A stretch of DNA of 64,000 nucleotides. Source: JAAOII01 sp965207945. Lineage in GTDB: Bacteria > Pseudomonadota > Gammaproteobacteria > CBDBNL01 > JAAOII01. Where the stretch lies: NCBI GenBank assembly GCA_965207945.1, contig OZ242303.1:62001-126000 (forward strand). Reading direction: 5' to 3'. The translations under genes were made by a program, and so were the position numbers. This document shows positions 17,431-24,943 of this stretch, one piece after another. Within the stretch, counting starts at the first letter, position 1, and every line of letters starts with the position of its first letter. The notes below the pieces were generated by a model, which had not been told where the DNA came from, did no database searches, and saw only the letters and a list, made by a program, of their open reading frames with translations.

Positions 17431-18297
17431 TTAGGGGGTATTGTTAGTCATGCGGGCTACTTTAAAAAGCTTACCATCTTCCAGTCGTTTGGCTGCTAAG
17501 TGTAGTCCCCAAGCACAGCCATAATCCATCGCCAGCATTTTTGCTTGGTTGGTTACGCCGCGGATAGCAGCCCAATGTCCAAAGACAATCAGCGTCTTTT
17601 CTTTTCTGGGATAGTCAAACCATGCTGCGCAGTTGGCGGGTGCTTCATTTGCTGCTCCTGCACTGCTCAGTTCCATCTTACCTTCGGCAGTGCAGAAGCG
17701 CATGCGGGTTAGGTAGTTGATAATTACCCTTAGGCGTTCACTTTCGTTGGATACCTCATCCATAGAAGAGGGCTGGTTGCCATATAGACCGCTCATTAGT
17801 TTTTGCATAGCAATTTGTTGTGTGGGGGCAGAACCAGAGGCATAAGTGCTTTGTAGTTGCTGCTCAGCATATCTGGCAAATCTCGCTGCTTGCTCTATGC
17901 TCCAAATATGGGGTATTCCAGCATGCACCAAAACATAGTCATCTTGCTTGTTCCAATATAACAGCGATTGATGCAGCAGCCATTCAATTATTTGTTGGGC
18001 ATCGCTGGCATCTATAATTTGGTTTAGGGTTGTATCTTGGTTTTTATCTCTGTCGTAGCCGCCAAAGTAAAGGGCGATTAGGTGCAGGTCGTGATTGCCA
18101 AGGACAACTTTCACCTCGGGATTTTCTTGCTGTAAGGAACGGACTAAGTGCACTGTTTTATATGCCTCGCTGCCACGCCCCACTAAGTCGCCAGTGAATA
18201 GAAGTTTGTCTTGGTTCGGTTGATAGGATATAGCATCAAGCATTTTTGCTAGTTCATCATAGCAGCCATGCACATCGCCAATAAAATAAGATGCCAT
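17431..18297 (-). CDS. apaH: bis(5'-nucleosyl)-tetraphosphatase, symmetrical
   Basis: Hydrolyses Ap4A to two ADP and, in E. coli, also removes Np4 caps from RNA. 288 residues. The metallophosphatase signature is complete: GDVHGCYDEL at the N-terminus, GDLVGRGSEA, GNHDLHLIAL, and HAGIPHIW in the middle. It is the last gene of the pdxA-ksgA-apaG-apaH operon, the order found in E. coli, 33 bp after apaG. Confidence 0.96.
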   Translation of the reverse strand: MASYFIGDVHGCYDELAKMLDAISYQPNQDKLLFTGDLVGRGSEAYKTVHLVRSLQQENPEVKVVLGNHDLHLIALYFGGYDRDKNQDTTLNQIIDASDAQQIIEWLLHQSLLYWNKQDDYVLVHAGIPHIWSIEQAARFARYAEQQLQSTYASGSAPTQQIAMQKLMSGLYGNQPSSMDEVSNESERLRVIINYLTRMRFCTAEGKMELSSAGAANEAPANCAAWFDYPRKEKTLIVFGHWAAIRGVTNQAKMLAMDYGCAWGLHLAAKRLEDGKLFKVARMTNNTP

Positions 18298-18330
18298 GCT
18301 GGATTAACTCCAGCTTTTGTTAGTCATTGA

Positions 18331-18717
18331 TTAATTGATAATTCGCGGTATAGAGAGCGTGAATTTTTTGATCGGAACATTAAATTCCATGCCATCCGAG
18401 CTGCGCATAATGTATTCGCCTTCCATGGTTCCCATCTCGGTATCCAACATTATTCCACTGGTATATGCAAACGAATGATTGGGTTCAATAACGGGCTTCT
18501 TGCCCACCACGCCTTCTCCTTCAACTTCGTGTGATTCGTTGTTGCCATCGGTCACTGTCCACTTACGTCCCACCAGCTGTATATTGTCATCGCACAAGTT
18601 TGTTATGCCGATGGTATATAAGAAGACATAACGATTCTCATTTGGGTTGGATTTTTTTCCATCATATTTTGTGAATATCTCTATTCGCAAAGCTTCGTCG
18701 TCGTGTTTAGAATTCAT
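18331..18717 (-). CDS. apaG: ApaG family protein
   Basis: 128 residues covering one ApaG (DUF525) domain of the fibronectin-like fold. Recognisable blocks are YTIGITN, VQLVGRKWTVTDGN as IQLVGRKWTVTDGN, VEGEGVVGKKPVIEPN, and the closing GTMEGEYIMRSSDG. The family is linked to Co2+ resistance and Mg2+ efflux in Salmonella, and the same fold occurs in F-box proteins; the biochemical role is unsettled. It lies between ksgA and apaH as in E. coli. On the minus strand TATAAT lies about 25 bases before its ATG, so apaG-apaH may also have their own promoter. Confidence 0.94.
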   Translation of the reverse strand: MNSKHDDEALRIEIFTKYDGKKSNPNENRYVFLYTIGITNLCDDNIQLVGRKWTVTDGNNESHEVEGEGVVGKKPVIEPNHSFAYTSGIMLDTEMGTMEGEYIMRSSDGMEFNVPIKKFTLSIPRIIN

Positions 18718-18775
18718 AACGCTTATTTAAGGTTGTTTAGGTATTATACAAGACATCTGCGTATTTATGCATACT

Positions 18776-19747
18776 TTAACTTAGCGCTCGCATTATGCTG
18801 ATGAAGTCAGCGAGGGATGTTTGTTTGGCGCGTTTTTCTGCAAGGTTTAGGTGGTGCAGGGTTTCTTGCTGGTGTAATTCTTTAATGGTATTACGCAGAT
18901 GGCGGTTAGGGCGGGAGAAGGCGGAAGTTATGATACCATTGAGTGTGCGTATTTCTTGCGGGCTAGTTATACTTTCGTATAGGCATGGTGTTAGACGAAC
19001 AAAGGAAGACATTACTTTAGGTGGGGGGACAAAAGAACGGGGCGGTAAGTCAAACAACTTTTCACCCTGAGCCATGGTTTGGCGCATTAAGCTGAGACGA
19101 CAATAGTTGTCGCCGCCCACTGCGGCAAGTAATCTTTGCGCTATTTCTTTTTGCACCAAGAAGTGCATGTCTCTTACATTGATTGCCGCAGTGTTGTTTG
19201 CGGCGGAATTATTAACGCCATCATTGCTTGCGACACTTATCCTCTCGCTGCCGATGCCGAAGTGGGCGAGCAGAAGAAACCGTTCCATTAAGTGCACGCT
19301 GATGTTATAGGGTAAGTTGCCCACTATACGTATTTCTTTTGATTTCGTCTTCGCCCCTGCCTCTATCTTCGTCTCCGTCCCTACCTTTGCCCCTGCCTTA
19401 TTGTCCTCGCCCTCACTCTCCCCAGGTAATCCAGCAAACGCATCATCAAGGTTATCCTTTAGAGCATCTGCATTAATGATAGTTAAGTTGTTTATATGGG
19501 AGGTCTTGTCGCGTAAGTTGGTTGCCAGCTGTTGGTCTATTTCTATGGCTGTTATATGCCGACACCTTTCGCTGAGCGGCAGAGTTAGAGCGCCATCACC
19601 ACATCCTATTTCTATAAAAACATCTTCCTTTTGAGGTGCGATTGCTTCAACCAATCTATCCAGCGCATTGGGGTTGCGTAGAAAGTGCTGCCCTAAGCTC
19701 TTGCGCGCTTTTGGCTGATTATTGTTTGCTTGCTTCTTCAATCTCAA
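18776..19747 (-). CDS. ksgA: 16S rRNA adenine-1518/1519 dimethyltransferase with two insertions
   Basis: Dimethylates A1518 and A1519 of 16S rRNA late in 30S assembly. Landmarks: KSLGQHFLRNP (16-26), the SAM-binding EIGCGDGALTLPLSE, IEIDQQL, and the catalytic NLPYNIS at 144-150. At 323 residues it is about 50 longer than E. coli KsgA. The excess lies in a charged, low-complexity stretch at about 107-138 (Glu/Gly/Lys/Ala/Thr) just before NLPY and an Asn/Ala-rich stretch at about 168-190. Neither disrupts a motif. One base separates its start from the end of pdxA, so the two are cotranscribed. Confidence 0.96.
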   Translation of the reverse strand: MRLKKQANNNQPKARKSLGQHFLRNPNALDRLVEAIAPQKEDVFIEIGCGDGALTLPLSERCRHITAIEIDQQLATNLRDKTSHINNLTIINADALKDNLDDAFAGLPGESEGEDNKAGAKVGTETKIEAGAKTKSKEIRIVGNLPYNISVHLMERFLLLAHFGIGSERISVASNDGVNNSAANNTAAINVRDMHFLVQKEIAQRLLAAVGGDNYCRLSLMRQTMAQGEKLFDLPPRSFVPPPKVMSSFVRLTPCLYESITSPQEIRTLNGIITSAFSRPNRHLRNTIKELHQQETLHHLNLAEKRAKQTSLADFISIMRALS

Positions 19748-19748
19748 T

Positions 19749-21005
19749 TTAGTTTTTATGTAATCTCAATGCCAGACGCACTGCATATTCCATGCTGCCA
19801 CTATTTGCCTTGCCACTGCCTGCCAATGAGAATGCGGTGCCATGGTCAGGAGATAAACGTAAAAAGGGCAAACCAAAAGTTAACTGTGCCCCCTGGTTAA
19901 ATGTTAATGCTTTGAATGGAGTAAGTCCCTGGTCGTGGAACATAGCGATGACGGCGTCATAGTGTGCGAGATTACCTACGGCAAATAACGAGTCCGCTGC
20001 CAATGGGTCGGATACATTTATACCTTCCCCTTGGAGACGGCGAGCTAAGGTCGTCATCCATTGTGCTTCTTCTTCACCAAGCAGCCCCTCTTCACCAGCA
20101 TGAGGATTGAGCCCGCATAGCGCCAAGCGGGGAGGGGGCAGTGGGGATGGAGTAGAGGGGGCAGATGTAGAGGGTGATAGAGTAGAGGCGGGCGACGTGG
20201 CGAGGGATGATGCGGTGGCGGGCGATGTGCTGTCTGACGTTGGCGATTTACAACTAAAATACTTTTGCATAATTATGTTGGTGTCGCGGATAGTGCGTTC
20301 CACAAGTTCTGGGTTAAGCTTGTTAGCAATCTCACTCACAGGAATATGCATAGTGGCAAAGGTTACCCGTAACTCTTTATCGCTGCCTACATCATTGCCT
20401 GTATCATAGATCGCGCTGTTTAGTTTTCCGCAAAACATTCTAAGCATCGTTGTTGTCGCTTGAGTTGTTTGGAGTGCTTGATATTCTTGCGATGTAGCAG
20501 GCAAATCTTTTGGCGCAGTTGATAAAAGCGATAAATCTGATGAGCATGTCTCCTGTAAAAATTCACTGAGGCCGATGAAGGGGATGCTCTTGTTGATAAG
20601 CTGCTTGCTTACTGGGGCGGTAACCATTGTGGTGTATTCACGCTTCATGCATAACTGCACTGCTTGCTTAAGCATTCCCAGTAGATAGGGATTATTTTCT
20701 GCATCTGGCTTTCCAGGAGTTACTTCTTTATTGAGTGGCAGATGGATAAAACGGAAGTCGGTATCATTTGTTCTGGCAGTTGTGCTGCCGTTCGTGCTGC
20801 CAGCCATCCCAGATGCCTTGCTTTCCACCTGACTATTTTCCACCCGCTTAAAAGAGACCTTCAGCCCTAATGACTCTGCTCTTTCAGATAGCATATCACC
20901 ATCGCCCATGAACACCAAATCCTGCCGTAGTTCAGATGGCAGCATAAGGCATATATCAGGACCTATACCGGCGGGTTCTCCTGTGGGGATTAGTATTTCT
21001 TGCAT
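19749..21005 (-). CDS. pdxA: 4-hydroxythreonine-4-phosphate dehydrogenase with a Ser/Thr/Pro-rich insert
   Basis: NAD-dependent step of deoxyxylulose-5-phosphate-dependent vitamin B6 synthesis. Motifs: TGEPAGIGPDI at the N-terminus, TAPVSKQLIN, the metal-binding LNPHAGEEG, and AMFHDQGLTPFKAL near the end. It has 418 residues against about 330 in E. coli. Most of the excess is a low-complexity Ser/Thr/Ala/Pro block at about 246-290, immediately before the metal-binding motif, plus a shorter Gly/Ser/Thr segment near 65-80. The insert DNA (about 20130-20240) is a degenerate repeat of Ser/Ala/Pro codons. In E. coli surA precedes pdxA; here a sulfotransferase gene does, 6 bp upstream. Confidence 0.95.
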   Translation of the reverse strand: MQEILIPTGEPAGIGPDICLMLPSELRQDLVFMGDGDMLSERAESLGLKVSFKRVENSQVESKASGMAGSTNGSTTARTNDTDFRFIHLPLNKEVTPGKPDAENNPYLLGMLKQAVQLCMKREYTTMVTAPVSKQLINKSIPFIGLSEFLQETCSSDLSLLSTAPKDLPATSQEYQALQTTQATTTMLRMFCGKLNSAIYDTGNDVGSDKELRVTFATMHIPVSEIANKLNPELVERTIRDTNIIMQKYFSCKSPTSDSTSPATASSLATSPASTLSPSTSAPSTPSPLPPPRLALCGLNPHAGEEGLLGEEEAQWMTTLARRLQGEGINVSDPLAADSLFAVGNLAHYDAVIAMFHDQGLTPFKALTFNQGAQLTFGLPFLRLSPDHGTAFSLAGSGKANSGSMEYAVRLALRLHKN

Positions 21006-21011
21006 CGTCTT

Positions 21012-21758
21012 CTAAAAATGATAATTAAATAGGGATATCTCCTTGGCGCAACTCCTTGCCACAATGTTTTTTTGCTCTTCATTGTATATATGTTGATATT
21101 GTAACTTTTCCTTTTTGTTGCTGCGCTTAAGCTTTATGTTTAGTTTGCCACTAAATGGGATGCCAAGTTGTTGGCATACTGCGCCAAAATCATCATCCAA
21201 TCTCTCAAATCTCATAACCTTGTCTGCTAATACTTTACCTGAGGCATCACTATAAAAAGAAAAGTCACTTATATATGGCGAGGTTACAGCGCTATGTTTT
21301 ATAAACTCATCAAACAGCTCGGGGGATATATTATTGGGTAATTGCTGGTCTTTATTGTGATAACTCCAGCAGTAGCGAGATAGAAGCTTGTCCCAAGGAT
21401 TACGTTCACAACAGAACTTAAAATAACTATTCCAGATATTGCGAGGAATACAATGTTTAATGTCTCGTGCTCTTATATGGTTGAAAAAATTGCCATTAAT
21501 TATCTGCCTCCTTTGCGAGCCGCTAGGGTGATGTTGGATAGGATTTTGCCAGAAGGACATTTCACCGATTCGCAGAGGAAGACGCCACCAAGGGACGGTT
21601 CCCTCCCAATTGCGCGATAGGTCATACTCCGCAGAGGACTGCATGGGCGTTATTATGTCATCTGCGCCACAATGTTGCGCTAAATACGCCTCTATGCTGC
21701 TGCCAGCACACTTGCGTATCTTTATAAAGATGAACTTATGCTTATGTGAAATTATCAT
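21012..21758 (-). CDS. sulfotransferase family protein (carbohydrate-type)
   Basis: 248 residues. The 5'-phosphosulfate-binding loop is seen in IFIKIRKCAGSSIEAYL (about 11-27) and the 3'-phosphate site in CCERNPWDKLLSRYCW (about 131-146), with a W-S-Y-H-N helix following. This pattern fits the Sulfotransfer_2 group that transfers sulfate from PAPS to sugars. The C-terminal part has FERLDDDFGAVCQQLGIPF, typical of the family. No signal peptide is present, so it acts in the cytoplasm, perhaps on a surface polysaccharide precursor or a small molecule. It begins the pdxA operon on the minus strand, 6 bp before pdxA, and sits just downstream of tRNA-Leu. The substrate cannot be told from sequence. 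Confidence 0.75.
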   Translation of the reverse strand: MIISHKHKFIFIKIRKCAGSSIEAYLAQHCGADDIITPMQSSAEYDLSRNWEGTVPWWRLPLRIGEMSFWQNPIQHHPSGSQRRQIINGNFFNHIRARDIKHCIPRNIWNSYFKFCCERNPWDKLLSRYCWSYHNKDQQLPNNISPELFDEFIKHSAVTSPYISDFSFYSDASGKVLADKVMRFERLDDDFGAVCQQLGIPFSGKLNIKLKRSNKKEKLQYQHIYNEEQKNIVARSCAKEISLFNYHF

Positions 21759-21787
21759 TTATATTGTTATTATAAACTCACTACAAA

Positions 21788-21870
21788 TACCGAGGGCGAG
21801 ACTTGAACTCGCACTCCCAAAAGGAACTGGTTTTTGAGACCAGCGCGTCTACCGATTCCGCCACCCCGGC
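21788..21870 (-). tRNA. tRNA-Leu (anticodon CAA)
   Basis: An 83-base class II tRNA on the minus strand. It starts GCCGGGGTGGCGGAATCGG, has anticodon stem CTGGT/ACCAG with loop CTCAAAA (anticodon CAA), a long variable arm, and a T-arm with GAGTTCAAGTCTC. Position 1-72 is a G-U pair, and the CCA end is not encoded (discriminator A, then TTT). Confidence 0.92.
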
Positions 21871-22012
21871 TAAAGATGTTGTAGCCCATTATAGCATAAT
21901 CATAAAGGAGGAATACTTGCTTCCTAACGCTTGCATGCACTTATATAGTGGCTTTTAATCAGAAAAATCTCTAAAAATCTTGGAAAAAGCAAAAAATTAA
22001 TTATTAATATGC

Positions 22013-22039
22013 GTTAATAAAGTTAACCTGTGTTATACT
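22013..22039 (+). promoter_or_regulatory. candidate promoter and palindromic operator of the metal importer operon
   Basis: GTTAA-taaag-TTAAC (22013-22027) is a perfect inverted repeat immediately upstream of an extended -10, TGT then TATACT (22034-22039). The palindrome sits where a repressor would block RNA polymerase. MntR encoded at 25849-26265 is the obvious candidate regulator, although the sequence does not match the E. coli MntR box. Confidence 0.4.
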
Positions 22040-22139
22040 TGTAATGTTGTGTTTATTTATTTTGTTGCAACGGGAAATTTAGTGAGAAGTTTAGTGAGAG
22101 ATTTGTTATGTTAGTAGTAATGTCGGCAATAAAAACTAT

Positions 22140-22229
22140 GGTCTTCGGATTATGGAGCCGAACAGACCTGGACGAAAGTCCAGGGGTTCAGTCATCGGAT
22201 GCATCTTATTTATGGAGGCATCCGATGAC
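22140..22229 (+). promoter_or_regulatory. three-hairpin structured leader overlapping the start of the metal-binding protein gene
   Basis: Hairpin 1 pairs GGTCTTCGG (22140-22148) with CCGAA-ca-GACC (22158-22168). Hairpin 2 is CCTGGAC-gaaa-GTCCAGG (22167-22184) with a GNRA tetraloop; it shares two bases with hairpin 1, so the two compete slightly. Hairpin 3 is a perfect 12-bp stem, GTCATCGGATGC (22191-22202) with GCATCCGATGAC (22218-22229). Its 15-base loop holds most of the ribosome-binding site GGAGG (22214-22218) and its right arm holds the ATG (22225). This looks like a translational switch. I could not match it to a known riboswitch class, including yybP-ykoY. A pair of direct repeats TTTAGTGAGA lies upstream (22078 and 22090). 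Confidence 0.6.
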
Positions 22230-23277
22230 CTTTTTGAAGATTCCAGTTTTATGGACAGGAATCTCACAAACCCAGCAAACCCAGCAAATTAAGTCAAGCT
22301 ACTTCAAAGGATTAGTCACTGCCTTTTTAGTAATAGGGCTAACAGCGTCTTTTATGCCGCAGCAGGGGCAAGCAGATGACCTTGACTTTAAGAAAGAGCG
22401 GGGTAAGAATTATGAAGTGATCACGTCCATTGCTCAGCTAGGTGAACCCCTCGCACATATAACGGAGAGCTGTGTTTATGTAAAGAGCCTACTGGGTAGT
22501 GGAACGGATCCTCATTTATATCGTCTTAGTAGAGCCGATGTTCGAAAAATGCATCGCTCTGAGATGGTTCTGTATGTTGGCCATTTATTGGAAGCACAGA
22601 TGAAACCATTTCTGCATTTATTATCAATTACCAAACCAGTTCATCCAGTGGGAGAGTTAATAAATCCTAATCTGATGATGGAAGTAGAGCCAGGTATACA
22701 TGACCCTCACCTATGGATGGATCCTGTTTTATGGAGCGAGGTATTACAAGTCGCAATTAATATTATTATCAATCAGTATCCGGCATGTAAAGAAACTATA
22801 ATGGCAAGGGCTAATACGTATTTTTACGAATTGGGGGTGCTCCATGAAAAAACTGAAAAAATATTTCACTTAGTCCCTAAAGAGAAGAGAATATTAGTTA
22901 CTTCCCATGATGCTTTTGGTTATTTTGGTGCCCGCTTTGGGATTAAGGTTTTAGCGATTCAAGGGATATCCACTGATAGGCAGATTAGTATCAATAAAAT
23001 AAATTCTTTGGTTGATTCTTTAATTGAATATAACATTAAAAGCGTATTTGTGGAAAGCTCGGTTAGTTCGCGTGATATTCTTGCAGTTATTGAAGGAGCG
23101 GCAAGCAGGGGGCATGAAATAAAAATAGGAGGGACTCTGTATTCTGATGCTATGGGAGAAAGCGGAACTTTGGAAGGAACTTATATGGGTATGTTGGAAC
23201 ATAATATACGAACTATTGCAACAGCTTGGGGAGTGGATACTTCCATTTTAGATTCAGTAGCTTTAGACAGCTTATAA
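22225..23277 (+). CDS. manganese/zinc ABC transporter substrate-binding protein (TroA/SitA/ZnuA family)
   Basis: Periplasmic metal-binding protein of an ABC importer. The cluster A-I metal ligands are visible: His in GSGTDPHLYRLS, His in HDPHLWMDPV, Glu in SVFVESSVSS, and Asp in LYSDAMG. TSHDAFGYFGARFG is also typical. The Glu and Asp ligands and the absence of a long His-rich loop favour Mn2+ (or Fe2+) over Zn2+. The start at 22225 is preferred: GGAGG lies six bases upstream and the signal peptide follows (hydrophobic core near GLVTAFLVIGLTASF, cleavage after GQA). The frame is open back to an ATG at 22108, which would add 39 residues encoded by the hairpin leader; that is probably fortuitous. 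The ATPase gene starts 38 bp after the stop. Confidence 0.9.
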   Translation: MTFLKIPVLWTGISQTQQTQQIKSSYFKGLVTAFLVIGLTASFMPQQGQADDLDFKKERGKNYEVITSIAQLGEPLAHITESCVYVKSLLGSGTDPHLYRLSRADVRKMHRSEMVLYVGHLLEAQMKPFLHLLSITKPVHPVGELINPNLMMEVEPGIHDPHLWMDPVLWSEVLQVAINIIINQYPACKETIMARANTYFYELGVLHEKTEKIFHLVPKEKRILVTSHDAFGYFGARFGIKVLAIQGISTDRQISINKINSLVDSLIEYNIKSVFVESSVSSRDILAVIEGAASRGHEIKIGGTLYSDAMGESGTLEGTYMGMLEHNIRTIATAWGVDTSILDSVALDSL

Positions 23278-23315
23278 CCCCTGCACAGGAGGCATCACTG
23301 GAGGCATCGCAATAG

Positions 23316-24038
23316 ATGAAAGCAAGTAACACGAACATCATTGAGTGTAGCGGCTTGTCAGTTTTTTATGGTAAAAAACAAGTATTGGGAACGTTAAACT
23401 GTAATTTAAAGCGTGGGGTTAAGATAGGCATTTTGGGACCCAATGGGGCGGGGAAAAGTACATTTCTTAAAGCGATAGTTGGTCTCATTCCGTATAAAGG
23501 AAAGATAATTAAAAACTGTTCATCTTTGGTGTATACTGCGCAACGTCAAGAAATAGATTGGGACTTTCCAGTAACTTGCCGTGATGTAGCTCAAATGGGA
23601 TTGTATCGTAACATTGGTTGGTTTAAAAAAGTAACACGTCAGCATAAGGATAAAGCACTTGAAGCATTGAAAGATGTAGGTATGGAGAATTACGCAGACA
23701 CCCCTATAAGCGACCTTTCTGTAGGGCAGCAACAGCGTATCTTTTTAGCGCGCGCTATGGTGGATGATAATGCCGACCTATTTCTTTTTGATGAACCCTT
23801 AGCAGGGGTTGATATGAAAACTGAGCGGGTAATTCAAAACCTGTTCAACCGCCTGATTAAACAAGGCAAGAGTATTCTATGTATTCATCATGACTTATAT
23901 AGTGCTGCAGTTCATTTTGATTATGGAATACTACTTAATAGCAAGTTGATAGCCAGTGGTCCCATTAACAAGGTTTTATCTGCGACTAACTTACGTCGCG
24001 CTTATGGCAGCGGTATTGTCATTCCTAAATTGCGCTAA
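23316..24038 (+). CDS. metal ABC transporter ATP-binding protein
   Basis: 240-residue ATPase of the Mn/Zn importer. Walker A is LGPNGAGKST, the Q-loop region is YTAQRQEIDWDFPVT (the DWDFP signature is common in SitB/MntB-type proteins), the ABC signature is LSVGQQQR, Walker B is LFLFDEPLAGVD, and the switch histidine is in CIHHDL. It is downstream of the substrate-binding protein, and its stop overlaps the first permease start by one base (TAATG), so it is translationally coupled. Confidence 0.95.
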   Translation: MKASNTNIIECSGLSVFYGKKQVLGTLNCNLKRGVKIGILGPNGAGKSTFLKAIVGLIPYKGKIIKNCSSLVYTAQRQEIDWDFPVTCRDVAQMGLYRNIGWFKKVTRQHKDKALEALKDVGMENYADTPISDLSVGQQQRIFLARAMVDDNADLFLFDEPLAGVDMKTERVIQNLFNRLIKQGKSILCIHHDLYSAAVHFDYGILLNSKLIASGPINKVLSATNLRRAYGSGIVIPKLR

Positions 24039-24943
24039 TGTTTTCTATAGATTATAATTTTCAAGAATTCACCTCAGCCCTATTATTTTCATATTCATAT
24101 AATTCTGCCGTAGTATCCAGCGCGGTCATGATGCAGGGTATTGCGTCTGGTATTTTAGGTGCCTACTTATTATATAGACGTAAAGCGTTGTTGGCAGATG
24201 CGCTAAGTCATGCATCTCTTCCAGGTGTTGGCTTGGGTTTCTTGGTGGCGCATTTCTTCTTGGGGGGTACTCGCGAGGAATGGGTAATTATTGCAGGAGC
24301 TTTCGTTACTATTTTTATATGTCTAATTTTCATTAATTTCTTAACCCGTCATATAAAACAGGATGCCGCCTTAGCTCTTTCCCTCAGTAGCTTCTATGGC
24401 TTGGGGATAGTGTTGCTTAGTTATATCCAAAGCATTCCCAGTGGCGCCAAAGCCGGTTTGGAAACATTTATTTTAGGACAGAGCGCCACAATCAATTTAG
24501 CAGAAGCGCAGCTTATTGGCTTGGGTGCTTTGGTAGTGGTGCTAATGTGCGTTCTTTTTTATAAAGAATTACAATTGTTATGTTTTGATGAAATATTTGC
24601 CTTGTCTCAGGGCTACAGAGTTCGGCTGTTAGATTTTGTAATAACCCTGCTGGCAGTTATTGTTATAGCGATCGGAATGAAGGCGATGGGTTTAATTCTT
24701 ATTATGGGGTTATTAACTATTCCACCTTTAACCTCGGCTTTGATATTTAAGAACTGGCATACTTTCTTAATTAGCTCAGCCACCATAGGCGGGTTGAGCT
24801 GTCATTTAGGAGCTGCAATAAGTACTGGGCTGGAGGGCATTCCCACTGGGGTGTCAATAATATTGGTGTGCGCTTTTTTCTATATCATTGGCTTATTATG
24901 GTCGTTTAATAAAAATGTCATTCACAGATTTTTGGCTAATTGA
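24038..24943 (+). CDS. metal ABC transporter permease (first)
   Basis: 301-residue integral membrane protein of the ABC-3 family with about eight or nine hydrophobic segments. Family motifs are SGILGAYLLYRRKALLADAL-SHASLPG near 40-65 and GMKAMGLILIMGLLTIPPLT near 225. It pairs with the second permease as a heterodimer, as in SitC/SitD. The ATG overlaps the preceding ATPase stop. The C-terminal coding region overlaps the start of the second permease. Confidence 0.93.
   Translation: MFSIDYNFQEFTSALLFSYSYNSAVVSSAVMMQGIASGILGAYLLYRRKALLADALSHASLPGVGLGFLVAHFFLGGTREEWVIIAGAFVTIFICLIFINFLTRHIKQDAALALSLSSFYGLGIVLLSYIQSIPSGAKAGLETFILGQSATINLAEAQLIGLGALVVVLMCVLFYKELQLLCFDEIFALSQGYRVRLLDFVITLLAVIVIAIGMKAMGLILIMGLLTIPPLTSALIFKNWHTFLISSATIGGLSCHLGAAISTGLEGIPTGVSIILVCAFFYIIGLLWSFNKNVIHRFLAN

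Noticed and set aside
22108..22224. ATG at 22108 as the start of the metal-binding protein
   Set aside because: It would place 39 residues coded by a hairpin-rich leader before the signal peptide. ATG 22225 has a good GGAGG. Kept only as an alternative.
24888..24914. TTG start for the second metal permease
   Set aside because: ATG 24915 gives the normal family N-terminus and needs a shorter overlap.
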